DNA of 64,000 nt from Oscillospiraceae bacterium (GCA_031260665.1 JAISLD010000022.1:1-64000); one strand, 5' to 3'; positions 1 to 8,572 are shown, numbered from the stretch's first letter. Numbers and translations are program-made. The notes: generated by a model not told the origin, from the letters alone.

Positions 1-58
1 GCTTTACAATGCGGTTTGTTGCCTTTACTTGCCATCCCGTTTTTTCGGCGGCTTGATT

Positions 59-87
59 ATTATAGCACAACCGCGAACACTTGTCAA
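59..87 (-). promoter_or_regulatory. sigma-A-type promoter firing out of the left edge
   Basis: Read on the minus strand, TTGACA and TATAAT are both perfect and separated by 17 bases. It diverges from the promoter of the deacetylase at 150. A short minus-strand reading frame (MASKGNKPHCK) begins at base 35 and runs off the window, with no clear Shine-Dalgarno sequence, so a gene may start here, but too little is visible to annotate it. Confidence 0.7.
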
Positions 88-149
88 GCCTTTTTGCATA
101 TTTTCTTGAAGTTTTTTGAAAGTTTTTTGTCGGCACGTGTCTTTCTCGC

Positions 150-178
150 TTGACAATCCCCGCCAATTGCTATATAAT
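150..178 (+). promoter_or_regulatory. sigma-A-type promoter of the deacetylase-bactofilin pair
   Basis: TTGACA at 150-155 and TATAAT at 173-178 have the optimal 17-base spacer. Transcription would start near base 185, leaving a leader of about 50 bases before the GTG start at 238, which has a strong AGGAGGTGAT ribosome-binding site. Confidence 0.75.
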
Positions 179-237
179 GGTGTATACGGCGTTTGTTGCG
201 CCCATGTAAGCCCAACAAGCCGTGAGGAGGTGATGCC

Positions 238-1188
238 GTGTATTTTGGAAGCGTCAGATTCTTCAAGCACATTCTTCTTTTGCTGGTCGCCGTTGTTGTC
301 GCGGGGCTAATCGCTCTTGTGGTGTGGCAATCCGCCGAAGTCAAACGCTTATCGGCTGAACTTGACGGGCTGAAGGTCGAAGTCGCCACCGAATCGGACA
401 AGCCCGACACGGAAACCGAAGCGGAAACTTCAGCCAACGGGTTCATCACAACGACGCCAACCGAAACCGAAGCCGAAACCACGACCGCTGAACCCGAGCC
501 TGTGTCAATCGGGAAGTACGACCTGCTCTACCCCGAACTCTACGCCGACCTGCCAAACAACGCGGCATACGACAGCGACGACAACCATATCTACCTGACG
601 TTCGACGACGGGCCAAGCGACAACACAATGTCGATTTTAAGTATTCTCGACAAATATAACGTGAAAGCGACGTTCTTCGTGGTGCCGCAAGACACCGACG
701 AGGACGCCGAACTGATGAAAGCAATCGTCGGCCGCGGTCACACAATCGGCGTTCACAGCCTAACCCACAACTACAACACTATATATAAGGACACAGAAAG
801 TTTTCTTGAAGATTTCAACGCGGCATACGAGATTATCTATCGCCGCACAGGAGTTAAGCCCGTGCTCTTTCGCTTCCCCGGCGGCAGCATCAACGACTTC
901 AACACCACGACAATCGACGATATAATCACCGAGATGACACGCCGCGGTTTCATCTACTTTGACTGGAACTGCCAAAGCAACGACTCTGACGGAGCAAACT
1001 GGACGAGTATGTACTACGGGGTCACGTCGCAAATTGACGTAAACAAACGCTCGGTCGTTTTGTTCCACGACCGCAACGACTGCGACAACACCGTGTTTGT
1101 CCTCGAGGACATTGTTTTGTACTTTATAAATAACAAAGATTACGTATTCAGCGAACTGAAACCCACAACAACGCCGCTTCACTTTTAA
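238..1188 (+). CDS. exported polysaccharide (peptidoglycan) deacetylase
   Basis: A 316-residue NodB-fold (carbohydrate esterase 4) protein. The GTG start is set by AGGAGGTGAT just upstream. Residues about 7-30 form a membrane anchor or uncleaved signal segment. A Thr/Glu-rich linker (about 55-95) precedes the catalytic domain (about 115-310). CE4 motifs are visible: TFDDGPS carries the base and metal-binding Asp pair, HSLTH gives the two metal His, and RFPGGS is motif 3. The family removes N-acetyl groups from cell-surface glycans, most often peptidoglycan, on the outer face of the membrane. The bactofilin 36 bases downstream is probably co-transcribed, suggesting a joint envelope role (inference). 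The substrate cannot be read from the sequence. Confidence 0.88.
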   Translation: MYFGSVRFFKHILLLLVAVVVAGLIALVVWQSAEVKRLSAELDGLKVEVATESDKPDTETEAETSANGFITTTPTETEAETTTAEPEPVSIGKYDLLYPELYADLPNNAAYDSDDNHIYLTFDDGPSDNTMSILSILDKYNVKATFFVVPQDTDEDAELMKAIVGRGHTIGVHSLTHNYNTIYKDTESFLEDFNAAYEIIYRRTGVKPVLFRFPGGSINDFNTTTIDDIITEMTRRGFIYFDWNCQSNDSDGANWTSMYYGVTSQIDVNKRSVVLFHDRNDCDNTVFVLEDIVLYFINNKDYVFSELKPTTTPLHF

Positions 1189-1224
1189 CATAAACAACAA
1201 AACTTCTATTTCCGTGAGGACGAT

Positions 1225-2385
1225 ATGGGATTGAAAGAAAATTTCGCGCAAGCTGTGCGCGAGCTGACAGGCGCACCGAACACACAAGATAAGAAGCCGA
1301 CGGACGCGGCAAGCGCGGAAGGTTACAACGTGAACGCCGCTCCACCGCAAAAGCTGTCGACCGCGACCGCCCCCCTCCCGAACCTTAAAGCGGGACTGGC
1401 TGAACAAGCGACTCAGTCGCAAACGGCAATTCAACCGACTGCCGAGCCGCAAACTCCGCTTGTGTCGCTCCCGAATGTGTCGCCCGACACACATCAGCAA
1501 GCGGTTCAATCGCAGGTTGCACAGTCGCAACTCTCCGCAGCGCAGCCGCCACTCGGCGCAAACCCCGACCGACTCGCGCAACTTCGCGAACAAGAAGAAG
1601 CCGCACGCGCCGCCGCTTATATTCAAGCGGCAGAACGCGCCGCGCGTTCGCTGCCTCAGGCGCCACCACCGCCACAGCCTGTTTACCAACAACCACAGCC
1701 TGTCTATCAGCAGCAGTATGTTCAGCCGCAGCCTGTTTATCAGCAGCAATATGTTCAGGCACAACCTGTCTATCAACAGCAATATCAGCAGCCTGTCTAC
1801 CAACAGCCGCTTTATCAGCAACCGCAACCGAGTCACGGGCAAACTCCGCCCCCCCAACCGCCTCACGGCACCGGAGGCACGGGCGGCGGCAACAGGGGCG
1901 GCGGTGAACCGCAAGGCGAGCCTGTTGAACTGACGATTATCTCAAAAAGCACGGTGATAGACGGCAACGTCCGCTCGTTCTCGAACGTCGACGTTGAGGG
2001 CGACATAAAAGGCGACGTTGAAACCACCAAGGACGTTGGGCTAAACGGCAGGATAGTCGGCAACCTTACCTGCAACAACGCGGTTATGGGCGTGGCGCAG
2101 GTGCAAGGCAACGTGCGGCTTAAAGGCAAGCTCGATATGGGGCGCGACACGCTCCTTATCGGCGACATTATGTCGAGTTACGCGGTGCTTGACGGCAAAG
2201 TAAAAGGCAACGTCGACATCGCGGGCAAGATGGAACTAAGAAGCGATTCCGTGGTGTTCGGCGATATCAGCGCATCGACAATCACAGTTGACGACGGCGC
2301 GATAATCCAAGGCTATGTCAGCACAACCTATCTCAGCAAAGAGGACAGCGTCAATATGTTCCCCGACCAGATTGTCGTGAACTGA
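1225..2385 (+). CDS. bactofilin with a long Gln/Pro/Tyr-rich N-terminal region
   Basis: 386 residues. The C-terminal part (about 235-386) is a polymer-forming bactofilin domain (DUF583-type), seen as regularly spaced Gly/Val/Asp turns such as VDVEGDIKGDVETTKDVGLN, the beta-helix that self-assembles into filaments. The first 230 residues are low complexity: an Ala/Gln stretch, then tandem units of the type QPVYQQQYV (about 150-195), then a Pro/Gly-rich hinge. Typical bactofilins are 100-200 residues with short disordered tails, so this extension is long. Bactofilins scaffold peptidoglycan enzymes; the neighbouring deacetylase fits that role (inference). No membrane segment is seen. A strong terminator follows. 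Confidence 0.85.
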   Translation: MGLKENFAQAVRELTGAPNTQDKKPTDAASAEGYNVNAAPPQKLSTATAPLPNLKAGLAEQATQSQTAIQPTAEPQTPLVSLPNVSPDTHQQAVQSQVAQSQLSAAQPPLGANPDRLAQLREQEEAARAAAYIQAAERAARSLPQAPPPPQPVYQQPQPVYQQQYVQPQPVYQQQYVQAQPVYQQQYQQPVYQQPLYQQPQPSHGQTPPPQPPHGTGGTGGGNRGGGEPQGEPVELTIISKSTVIDGNVRSFSNVDVEGDIKGDVETTKDVGLNGRIVGNLTCNNAVMGVAQVQGNVRLKGKLDMGRDTLLIGDIMSSYAVLDGKVKGNVDIAGKMELRSDSVVFGDISASTITVDDGAIIQGYVSTTYLSKEDSVNMFPDQIVVN

Positions 2386-2397
2386 ACTTATAAACAC

Positions 2398-2434
2398 AAA
2401 CCACCTTCTTATGACAAGAAGGTGGTTTTGTTTA
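2398..2434 (+). terminator. rho-independent terminator after the bactofilin gene
   Basis: A 12-bp perfect stem (AACCACCTTCTT with its complement) closes a short loop and is followed by a T-rich tract. It lies 13 bases after the bactofilin stop codon. Confidence 0.85.
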
Positions 2435-2447
2435 ATTTAAGCAAGTT

Positions 2448-2500
2448 ATCCCATTAACTTATCGCCAACCCCGGCAGGGGCTTGCGTGTCCGGCACAGAC
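2448..2500. repeat. degenerate copy of intergenic repeat module C
   Basis: Contains TATCCCATTAACTTAT and GTCCGGCACAGAC, recognisable relatives of module C found in full at 40.5, 42.2, 42.3, 48.4-48.5 and 50.2 kb, here interrupted by a CCCCGGCAGGGG hairpin. It fills the gap between two convergent genes. Confidence 0.6.
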
Positions 2501-4168
2501 TTATTTATCGTCTTGAAGCGCTTCGTATCCTATCTCACCTGTACGAATCTTCACGGCATTCTCGACATTGTAGACAAAGATTTTTCCGTCGCCTATCTGC
2601 CCCGTGTGCAGCGCCGACTTCGCCGCTTTCACCACGGTTTCAACAGGCACCTTGCAGACCACAACGTCCACCTGTATCTTCGGGAGCAGCCGCGCCTTGA
2701 CCTCAACGCCACGATAAAACTCGCTGTTGCCGCTTTGCATACCAAAGCCGTTCACGTTGCTCACGGTCATTCCCGTTATGCCCACCTCGGTGAGCGCGTT
2801 CTTCAACGCCTCAAACCGCTCTGTTCGTGTGATAATGCTGATACGATTCATCTTCACGCCGTCAGCAGGCGCATACGGCGTGTCGTTCACGATTGCCGTC
2901 GTTGCGGACGAGGTTTCAGCCGCGTATGTCACGGGGATAAAGTCAGCGTACGAGCTTTCAAGTCCGTGTTCAGCCGTGTCAAGCCCCTGTATCTCGTCCT
3001 CTCTGCTTGCGCGCAGTCCGATTGTTTTCTTTATGCAGAAGAACGTGAGCGACATCGTGACAGTCACCCAGACCGCTACGGCAAGAAGCCCGAGCGCCTG
3101 AACACCAAGCAGTTTCGCTCCCCCACCGTAGAACAAGCCGCCGTCTGTAGCGAAAAGCCCCACGCAAATTGTGCCGAACAAACCGCAGAAGCAGTGAACA
3201 CCAACCGCACCCACGGGGTCGTCTATCTTCAGCACCTTGTCGACAAACTCGATACCGAGAACGACTATCACGCCCGCAACCAACCCGATAACGCACGCTG
3301 CCCACGGTTCAACGATGTCGCAGCCCGCCGTTATGCCGACAAGCCCGGCAAGCGCGCCGTTCAGCGTCATTGATATATCGGGCTTTTTGTATCTCGCCCA
3401 AGTAAAAAGCATAGCGGCTAATGTGCCTGTTGCGGCGGCAAGGTTCGTCGTGATGAATATGTCGGACGCAAGCAGCACGCTGTCGCCGTCAAACGCCGCG
3501 GTTGACGCACCGTTGAACCCGAACCAGCCAAACCACAAGAGAAACACGCCGAGTGCCCCGAGTGTGAGCGAGTGACCGGGTATCGCGTTCGGTTTGCCTT
3601 TTGTGTATTTGCCGATACGCGGTCCGATTATCGCCGCACCGATTAACGCGGACAATCCGCCGACAAAGTGAACGGCAGTTGACCCCGCGAAGTCGTGGAA
3701 CCCAAGTTCAGCGAGCCAACCGCCGCCCCATATCCAGTGACCGCTGACGGGATAGACGGCAAGCGAGATAATCGCCGAGTAAAGGCAGTACGCGCCGAAC
3801 TTTGTTCGTTCAGCCATTGCCCCCGCAACGATTGTAGCGGCTGTGGCGCAGAACACGGTTTGAAAGATGAGCCACGCAGACGGCGCGACCCCGTCGGGCG
3901 TGATGTACGCACCTGTGCCGAGTTGACCCGTAAAAAGGTCGAAAATCCCGACAAACCCGTTGTTTATGCCGAACATTATGCCAAACCCGACCAACCAGTA
4001 GGATATAGAACCTATCGCGAAGTCAAGCGAGTTCTTCATAATAATGTTGCCGGCATTCTTTGCTCTTGTAAAACCTGTTTCAAGCATACAGAACCCTGCT
4101 TGCATAACAAACACAAGCACCGCGCCGAGAAGCACCCACAAGGTGCTTGTTGAAATGATTTCTTCCAT
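2501..4168 (-). CDS. ammonium transporter fused to a P-II regulatory domain
   Basis: 555 residues starting at MEEIIST; the ORF extends 27 codons further, but AGGAG lies just before this ATG. Residues 1 to about 405 are an Amt/AmtB channel of about 11 membrane helices. The pore's twin histidines are in STAVHFVGG and AVGVHCFCG. Residues about 440-555 are a complete GlnB/GlnK-type P-II domain (MNRISIITRTERFEALKNAL; GQIGDGKIFVY at the nucleotide-binding loop). P-II normally plugs Amt as a separate protein; here it is tethered. At the T-loop tip the usual Tyr51 aligns with Val (YRGVEVKARLLPK), so uridylylation there is not expected. Regulation would be by ATP/ADP and 2-oxoglutarate (family knowledge). 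Confidence 0.93.
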   Translation of the reverse strand: MEEIISTSTLWVLLGAVLVFVMQAGFCMLETGFTRAKNAGNIIMKNSLDFAIGSISYWLVGFGIMFGINNGFVGIFDLFTGQLGTGAYITPDGVAPSAWLIFQTVFCATAATIVAGAMAERTKFGAYCLYSAIISLAVYPVSGHWIWGGGWLAELGFHDFAGSTAVHFVGGLSALIGAAIIGPRIGKYTKGKPNAIPGHSLTLGALGVFLLWFGWFGFNGASTAAFDGDSVLLASDIFITTNLAAATGTLAAMLFTWARYKKPDISMTLNGALAGLVGITAGCDIVEPWAACVIGLVAGVIVVLGIEFVDKVLKIDDPVGAVGVHCFCGLFGTICVGLFATDGGLFYGGGAKLLGVQALGLLAVAVWVTVTMSLTFFCIKKTIGLRASREDEIQGLDTAEHGLESSYADFIPVTYAAETSSATTAIVNDTPYAPADGVKMNRISIITRTERFEALKNALTEVGITGMTVSNVNGFGMQSGNSEFYRGVEVKARLLPKIQVDVVVCKVPVETVVKAAKSALHTGQIGDGKIFVYNVENAVKIRTGEIGYEALQDDK

Positions 4169-4214
4169 TGAAATTCTCCTTTTGTTCGGTGCGTGACAGA
4201 GTTTAAGCAACCGC

Positions 4215-4263
4215 CGATTAACTCCACTTTTCATTCGTTGACAGAACAAACATCAGTTAATCG
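4215..4263. promoter_or_regulatory. spaced inverted repeat in the amt leader
   Basis: A perfect 9-bp inverted repeat (CGATTAACT / AGTTAATCG) with a 31-base spacer lies 47-95 bases upstream of the amt start. It could be a leader hairpin or an operator for nitrogen control. No known regulator motif is recognised. Confidence 0.3.
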
Positions 4264-4303
4264 GTGTTCTTAATATTCTATCCACACCTTGTATATATAT
4301 GCA

Positions 4304-4343
4304 AAGGCAAAGCCGCCGTAAAAACATACGGCGGCTTTGCCTT
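4304..4343 (-). terminator. long hairpin, probable terminator after pdxK
   Basis: A perfect 17-bp stem (AAGGCAAAGCCGCCGTA and its complement) with a six-base loop lies between pdxK and amt, both on the minus strand. The following T-tract is weak, so termination may be partial. Confidence 0.6.
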
Positions 4344-4400
4344 ATGTGCGATATTATATCACACGGCTTTCACTTTGTCAAGTGTTTTTGAAAGATTCTT

Positions 4401-5240
4401 TTACAAACTTGCAAATTCACTTAATCCTTCTTCAAAGTTGACGCCGAAACGAATGTCTGTCTTATCGCGAATCGTGCGAGAAATGGCACGTTTGGTGAAC
4501 TCAGCGGCTGCGGTTAATGAATCTTCTTCCGATTTTCCTTGCAAAATCTTTGCAAGCAAAGCCGAACCAAACACGTCGCCCGTTCCGTGAAACGCACCCG
4601 GCAATTTCTCCGCGAAACCATAGGCGATGTTTCCGTCTTTGTCAAGTATCGCCGCACCAAGTTTGTCGCCGCCGAAGTCAACGCCGGTGAGGACTGCCGC
4701 GCCTTTTGTTATCCCCGACAACCGCTTCAAGAACGCCTCGACAAACGCCTCGTCATACGGCGGCTCTTTGTAGACCTCGCCAAGCAGGAACGCCGCCTCG
4801 GTGAAGTTCGGCACAATGACGTCGGCACGTTCGCAAAGACGAAGCATTTGTTTCGGGAAATCCTCGGAGAAACCCGGGTAGAGCTTGCCACCGTCAGCCA
4901 TCACGGGGTCGACAAAGACAAGCGGCGAGTTGCCGCGTTTTGTCTGGAAGTCAATCAGCTGAAGCACAAGTTCTATCTGTTCGATTGAGCCGAGATATCC
5001 CGTGTATATCGCGTCAAACTCCAGCCCAAGCGTGTCCCAGTGCTGTGCTATCGGCAAAACATCGCTGGTCAAATCACGAAACGTGTACCCCGTGAACCCG
5101 CCCGTGTGTGTTGACAACACGGCGGTGGGCAGGACTGTGCACTCAAAGCCTGCCGCCGAGATAATCGGCAGAGCGACCGTGAGTGAGCAGCGACCGAAGC
5201 AGGATATATCGTGAACCGCGAGTACTCTTTGTTGTGACAT
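4401..5240 (-). CDS. pdxY: pyridoxal/pyridoxamine kinase
   Basis: 279 residues from MSQQRVL, chosen because AAGGAG sits at normal distance; the ORF runs eight codons longer. It is a ribokinase-fold vitamin B6 kinase: HDISCFGRCSL at the N-terminus, VDPVMADGG, and the C-terminal GTGDVFGSALLA with the catalytic Asp. It phosphorylates pyridoxal or pyridoxamine for the salvage route to PLP in the cytosol. PLP users in this window include GlyA and the methionine gamma-lyase-family protein. PdxY versus PdxK cannot be decided by eye. Confidence 0.88.
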   Translation of the reverse strand: MSQQRVLAVHDISCFGRCSLTVALPIISAAGFECTVLPTAVLSTHTGGFTGYTFRDLTSDVLPIAQHWDTLGLEFDAIYTGYLGSIEQIELVLQLIDFQTKRGNSPLVFVDPVMADGGKLYPGFSEDFPKQMLRLCERADVIVPNFTEAAFLLGEVYKEPPYDEAFVEAFLKRLSGITKGAAVLTGVDFGGDKLGAAILDKDGNIAYGFAEKLPGAFHGTGDVFGSALLAKILQGKSEEDSLTAAAEFTKRAISRTIRDKTDIRFGVNFEEGLSEFASL

Positions 5241-5317
5241 TGTTTTTCTCCTTTTTGTATTCATATAGGTTTAGTTATTACGTTGACACGGCTTTGCGGT
5301 AATTCCGAATAGGTGGG

Positions 5318-7456
5318 TTATATCTTGAGAAAGTTCTTTTCAATCATCGCCGCTGTCATCGGTTTGCCGCAATAATACCCTTGAAAATCTTTCACACCGA
5401 GGTCACAAAGCAAATCGGCTTGCTCCTCGGTTTCGATTCCCTCGCACAGCACGGTTATGTCAAACGCTTTTGCCGTTTCGTTTATGCTGACTATCTTTTC
5501 AAGTGCCTCGCTGTTTGCCACGATGCCGCTTGTAAGGCTGCGGTCAATCTTGAGGTGGTCAAACGGCAGCTCCTCAAGGATATGATACGAGTTATATCCC
5601 GCGCCAAAGTTGTCAAACACGAGGGTTATCCCCAGTTCTTTCACCCGTGAGAGCACGCCTTTCAGCCCCTCAAGATTCCCCTCAATGAATGTTTCGGCTA
5701 TCTCAAACTCAATCATCTCGGGTCGAACGCCCGTTTCATCGAGTGTGTGCTTCACTATATCGAAGAAGCCGCGTTGCAGAAGAAAGTCAACCGACAAGTT
5801 TATCGAAACACGAAGCCGAGAGAAACCCTTTTTCTCCCACGCTTTTGCTTGAAGAAACGCCGATTTCAAGCTCCAGCGGTCGATACGCGCCAACATTCCG
5901 CAGTGCTGTGCTTCGGGGAGGAACGCCGCAGGGAACAAAAGCCCGCGAGTCGGGTGCTTCCACCGAATCAGCGCTTCAACAGCAAACATCTTCCAGGTGT
6001 CAAAGTTTATCTTCGGTTGAAACCAAAGCATATATTCATTTTCACGCAGTGCCACCGTTATCTCTTTCGCGGTCTTTTCTCTCTCGTAGAACTCGCGTTC
6101 AATGTTCTCCTCATAGAAGCGGCAGAGTTGTTCTTCTCTGCTGTCGCCTATGTAAAGCATAACGGACGCGCTGCTGTAGAACGTCGGCACATCGTCGCTC
6201 CCGTCTAAAGAGCGGAAGCAAGCGCCGACATTGAAGTCGATGTAGTTAATCAACTCGGAGTTGACAGACGTGTTTGCGCAAAACTCGTGAATCACGTCTT
6301 TCAGCAACTCGGCGTACTCCTCGACCCTGTCTTTTGACGAAAACGACGCGAGCACGCCTATCGTGTCATATCCCATTCTTCCTGCAACGTATCGGCCGTG
6401 CAGGGTTTTGGTCACGGCGTTAGAGAAACAGCCGAGCAGTTGCCCTGCCGCCCCTGTGCCGAACAGCGACTGCACCTGTGACAGTTTGTTTATCCGCACA
6501 GCGAGCATTGTGGCGTGCGACAGCTCCGCTAAAGCGGCGTTTGCCCCCGATATAAAACCTTTTTGGTTCAACAGCCCTGTTTCTTTGTCAATTACATCGC
6601 CGAACATTCCGCTATAGCGTTCACGCTGATACTCCGTGTCGATAAGCAGGAACGAGATTTCTTCGGGTGTGGTGAACGGCGTTTCAAGAGCGGCGGCCTT
6701 GAGGAGAAACTGACGCGATTCGCCTCTGCGGCTGACATAAAGTTCGGTTTCCATATTGAAGCCGTCTTTTTCGCCGCTTGTCACCGACGCTATCTTTGCC
6801 ACTATATCGGTGTAATATCTCTCGACGATTCGGCTGCTGAAAGCGGCGAGCGGCAGGTGGTTGCCCTCGCTGAACCCAAGTGCACTCTTTGTTTCAAACG
6901 GCATCTGAACAAGCCAGTTGTCGCCGTCTTTTGTCAGTGACAGCGTGTATATGTCGATATCCGCGAGAAGTTTTATGTGATTCGCCGTGTTTTCGCGGTA
7001 ATATCGTTCTTTTCTTTCAAGTTCGTTCTCGCTGTCGTCGTTGTCCTCGGCGTCTGTGACGAACGTGAGAAGCAAGGGCTTGTCGTTCCTGCTGTCGGCA
7101 ATAGACGTTGACAGCGTGAGCGAACGCCCGTGAAACGAAACCACACGCGTCCCTACGGCACAAAGCGACGTGATTGCCACGGTCTGTCCCGATTGCCAAA
7201 AGTGTTCTCGAAGAAACCGCTCTGTGTCGCCCTTCATTTGGAGAGAAGCCAGCAGTTCGTTCGCCTTTGCGTTCGCTGTGACGTAAGAGAAATCCCCGCG
7301 CCAAACAAACGCCGCCACGTGCGTATCTTCGAATATCGGCGCACCAAAACTAACCGCCTGTTTCTTGCGGCGAAAAACACCGATGAGCCACGTCCCGTAA
7401 CCGCCAAGCACAAACGCCGCTAACGCGACAACAAAGACAGCGATATAATCATTCAT
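5318..7456 (-). CDS. membrane EAL-domain protein with degenerate GGDEF (c-di-GMP signalling)
   Basis: 712 residues: one membrane helix (about 4-27), two PAS-like sensory regions (about 35-125 and 150-275), a GGDEF-like domain (about 285-435) and an EAL domain (about 455-705). The GGDEF active-site motif is replaced by GYDTI, so no cyclase activity is expected. The EAL domain keeps EALIRW, NLSVDF, EIAETFIE, KID, EGIETEEQ and QGYYCGKP. The metal-binding DDFG loop reads DNFG, an Asp-to-Asn change that may weaken hydrolysis. Likely a c-di-GMP phosphodiesterase whose GGDEF is regulatory, or a c-di-GMP receptor. It lies downstream of acpP; two intact diguanylate cyclases lie 4 kb away. Confidence 0.9.
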   Translation of the reverse strand: MNDYIAVFVVALAAFVLGGYGTWLIGVFRRKKQAVSFGAPIFEDTHVAAFVWRGDFSYVTANAKANELLASLQMKGDTERFLREHFWQSGQTVAITSLCAVGTRVVSFHGRSLTLSTSIADSRNDKPLLLTFVTDAEDNDDSENELERKERYYRENTANHIKLLADIDIYTLSLTKDGDNWLVQMPFETKSALGFSEGNHLPLAAFSSRIVERYYTDIVAKIASVTSGEKDGFNMETELYVSRRGESRQFLLKAAALETPFTTPEEISFLLIDTEYQRERYSGMFGDVIDKETGLLNQKGFISGANAALAELSHATMLAVRINKLSQVQSLFGTGAAGQLLGCFSNAVTKTLHGRYVAGRMGYDTIGVLASFSSKDRVEEYAELLKDVIHEFCANTSVNSELINYIDFNVGACFRSLDGSDDVPTFYSSASVMLYIGDSREEQLCRFYEENIEREFYEREKTAKEITVALRENEYMLWFQPKINFDTWKMFAVEALIRWKHPTRGLLFPAAFLPEAQHCGMLARIDRWSLKSAFLQAKAWEKKGFSRLRVSINLSVDFLLQRGFFDIVKHTLDETGVRPEMIEFEIAETFIEGNLEGLKGVLSRVKELGITLVFDNFGAGYNSYHILEELPFDHLKIDRSLTSGIVANSEALEKIVSINETAKAFDITVLCEGIETEEQADLLCDLGVKDFQGYYCGKPMTAAMIEKNFLKI

Positions 7457-7484
7457 CGCTTTGCTCGCTCACGTTGATTACCGA

Positions 7485-7715
7485 TTAGTTATCGACGTGG
7501 TTTTCGATGAACTTAACGAAATCGCCGACGTTCTTGATTTTATCCGCATGCTCGTCGGGTATTTCTATGTCGAACTTCTCTTCAAAGCTTTCAATCATAT
7601 CGTACATATCGAAAGAGTCGGCTCCCAAACCCTCCATATCGGAATCAAGCCTTATCTTCGAGGCTTCAAGCCCTAAATGCTCCGCTATGATTTGCTGTAC
7701 CTGTTCAAATACCAT
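7485..7715 (-). CDS. acpP: acyl carrier protein
   Basis: 76 residues from MVFEQVQQ, the usual ACP start; the five extra codons of the ORF depend on a TTG and cover the GGGGGAA ribosome-binding site. The phosphopantetheine serine is in GADSFDM, where most ACPs have ADSLDT or similar. It is highly acidic, as in the family. It carries growing acyl chains in type II fatty-acid synthesis. It stands alone here, without other fab genes, behind its own promoter and upstream of the EAL protein. Confidence 0.93.
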   Translation of the reverse strand: MVFEQVQQIIAEHLGLEASKIRLDSDMEGLGADSFDMYDMIESFEEKFDIEIPDEHADKIKNVGDFVKFIENHVDN

Positions 7716-7764
7716 TGTCTGTTCCCCCAAAATAAATTCGTCGTCTTTCGGCGTGTCGTTACGT

Positions 7765-7793
7765 ATTATAAATCATAATGAATCATTAGTCAA
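7765..7793 (-). promoter_or_regulatory. sigma-A-type promoter of acpP
   Basis: On the minus strand TTGACT and TATAAT are separated by 17 bases, with about 45 bases from the predicted start to the acpP ATG. It is back-to-back with the aroE promoter. Confidence 0.7.
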
Positions 7794-7820
7794 GTCTTTG
7801 ACAAAATTTTCTCTCCCGAC

Positions 7821-7849
7821 TTTACTTTGTTCGCCAAATAAGTTATAAT
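7821..7849 (+). promoter_or_regulatory. promoter of the aroE operon, apparently leaderless
   Basis: TTTACT (7821-7826) and TATAAT (7844-7849) have a 17-base spacer. The -10 hexamer ends only six bases before the GTG start at 7856, so transcription should begin at or next to the start codon, leaving no room for a Shine-Dalgarno sequence. A TTGACA at 7798 is too far from this -10 to pair with it. Confidence 0.6.
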
Positions 7850-7855
7850 AGTCGG

Positions 7856-8572
7856 GTGAAACATTTTGCTTTGATAGGTTACCCCCTCGGACACTCGCTC
7901 TCTCCTCAAATCCACGGCGAGTTGTTCAAACAGCGGGGCATAGAGGCGACGTACACGCTTTGCCCGATTGAACCGAACGAGTTGCGGTCGTATTACGACA
8001 AACTTGACAAGTTTGACGGGTTCAACGTCACGATACCTTATAAAAAAGAAATTCTCGACTACTGCGCCTCGTTGTCAAGCGACGCGGCGTACTTTGGCGC
8101 GGTCAACTGCGTGAAAGACCGCGTTGGATACAACACGGACGTGATTGGGCTTCGTTTGTCGGTTGAAGCACTCGGCGCAAACCTTAAAGGTCGTGTGCTT
8201 CTTCTCGGATACGGCGGCGCGGGAGTTATGGCGGCAAAAGAAACCCTGCGTCAAGGCGGCGACCTCACGGTCGCGGTTCGCGACGCCACGAAGGTGCCGC
8301 ACGACCTAAACGCCGTGACATTTGACCAAGCGCGCGGCGAATACGACCTCATCATCAACACAACGCCGGCGGGTATGTCGCCGAACATCAATCTGCTTCC
8401 CGACGGACTACTGCTGACACAAGTAGAAGCGGCGCACGTCCTCGATATCATCTACAACCCGAAAGAAACCCTGCTTCTTCAAAAAATGCGCGAGAGAGGA
8501 AGCAAGACGCTGAACGGCGAGCTTATGTTGCTGGAGCAAGCGAAAGAGTCGCAGCGGCTCTGGCTTGATTGA
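7856..8572 (+). CDS. aroE: shikimate dehydrogenase
   Basis: 238 residues with a GTG start and no ribosome-binding site. Shikimate-binding features are HSLSPQIH, the catalytic Lys in NVTIPYKK and Asp in YNTDVIG; the NADP-binding loop is GYGGAGVMAAKETL. It reduces 3-dehydroshikimate to shikimate. The protein is some 30 residues shorter than the common 270-residue form, mostly in the C-terminal half. It heads an operon with aroK 70 bases downstream. Confidence 0.92.
   Translation: MKHFALIGYPLGHSLSPQIHGELFKQRGIEATYTLCPIEPNELRSYYDKLDKFDGFNVTIPYKKEILDYCASLSSDAAYFGAVNCVKDRVGYNTDVIGLRLSVEALGANLKGRVLLLGYGGAGVMAAKETLRQGGDLTVAVRDATKVPHDLNAVTFDQARGEYDLIINTTPAGMSPNINLLPDGLLLTQVEAAHVLDIIYNPKETLLLQKMRERGSKTLNGELMLLEQAKESQRLWLD

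Noticed and set aside
760-1914. 384-residue minus-strand ORF over the deacetylase and bactofilin genes
   Set aside because: Leu/Arg-rich shadow of the Gln/Pro repeats on the other strand; no family features, no ribosome-binding site.
2486-3373. 295-residue plus-strand ORF opposite the Amt gene
   Set aside because: Antisense shadow of a clearly conserved membrane protein; His/Arg-rich and unlike any family.
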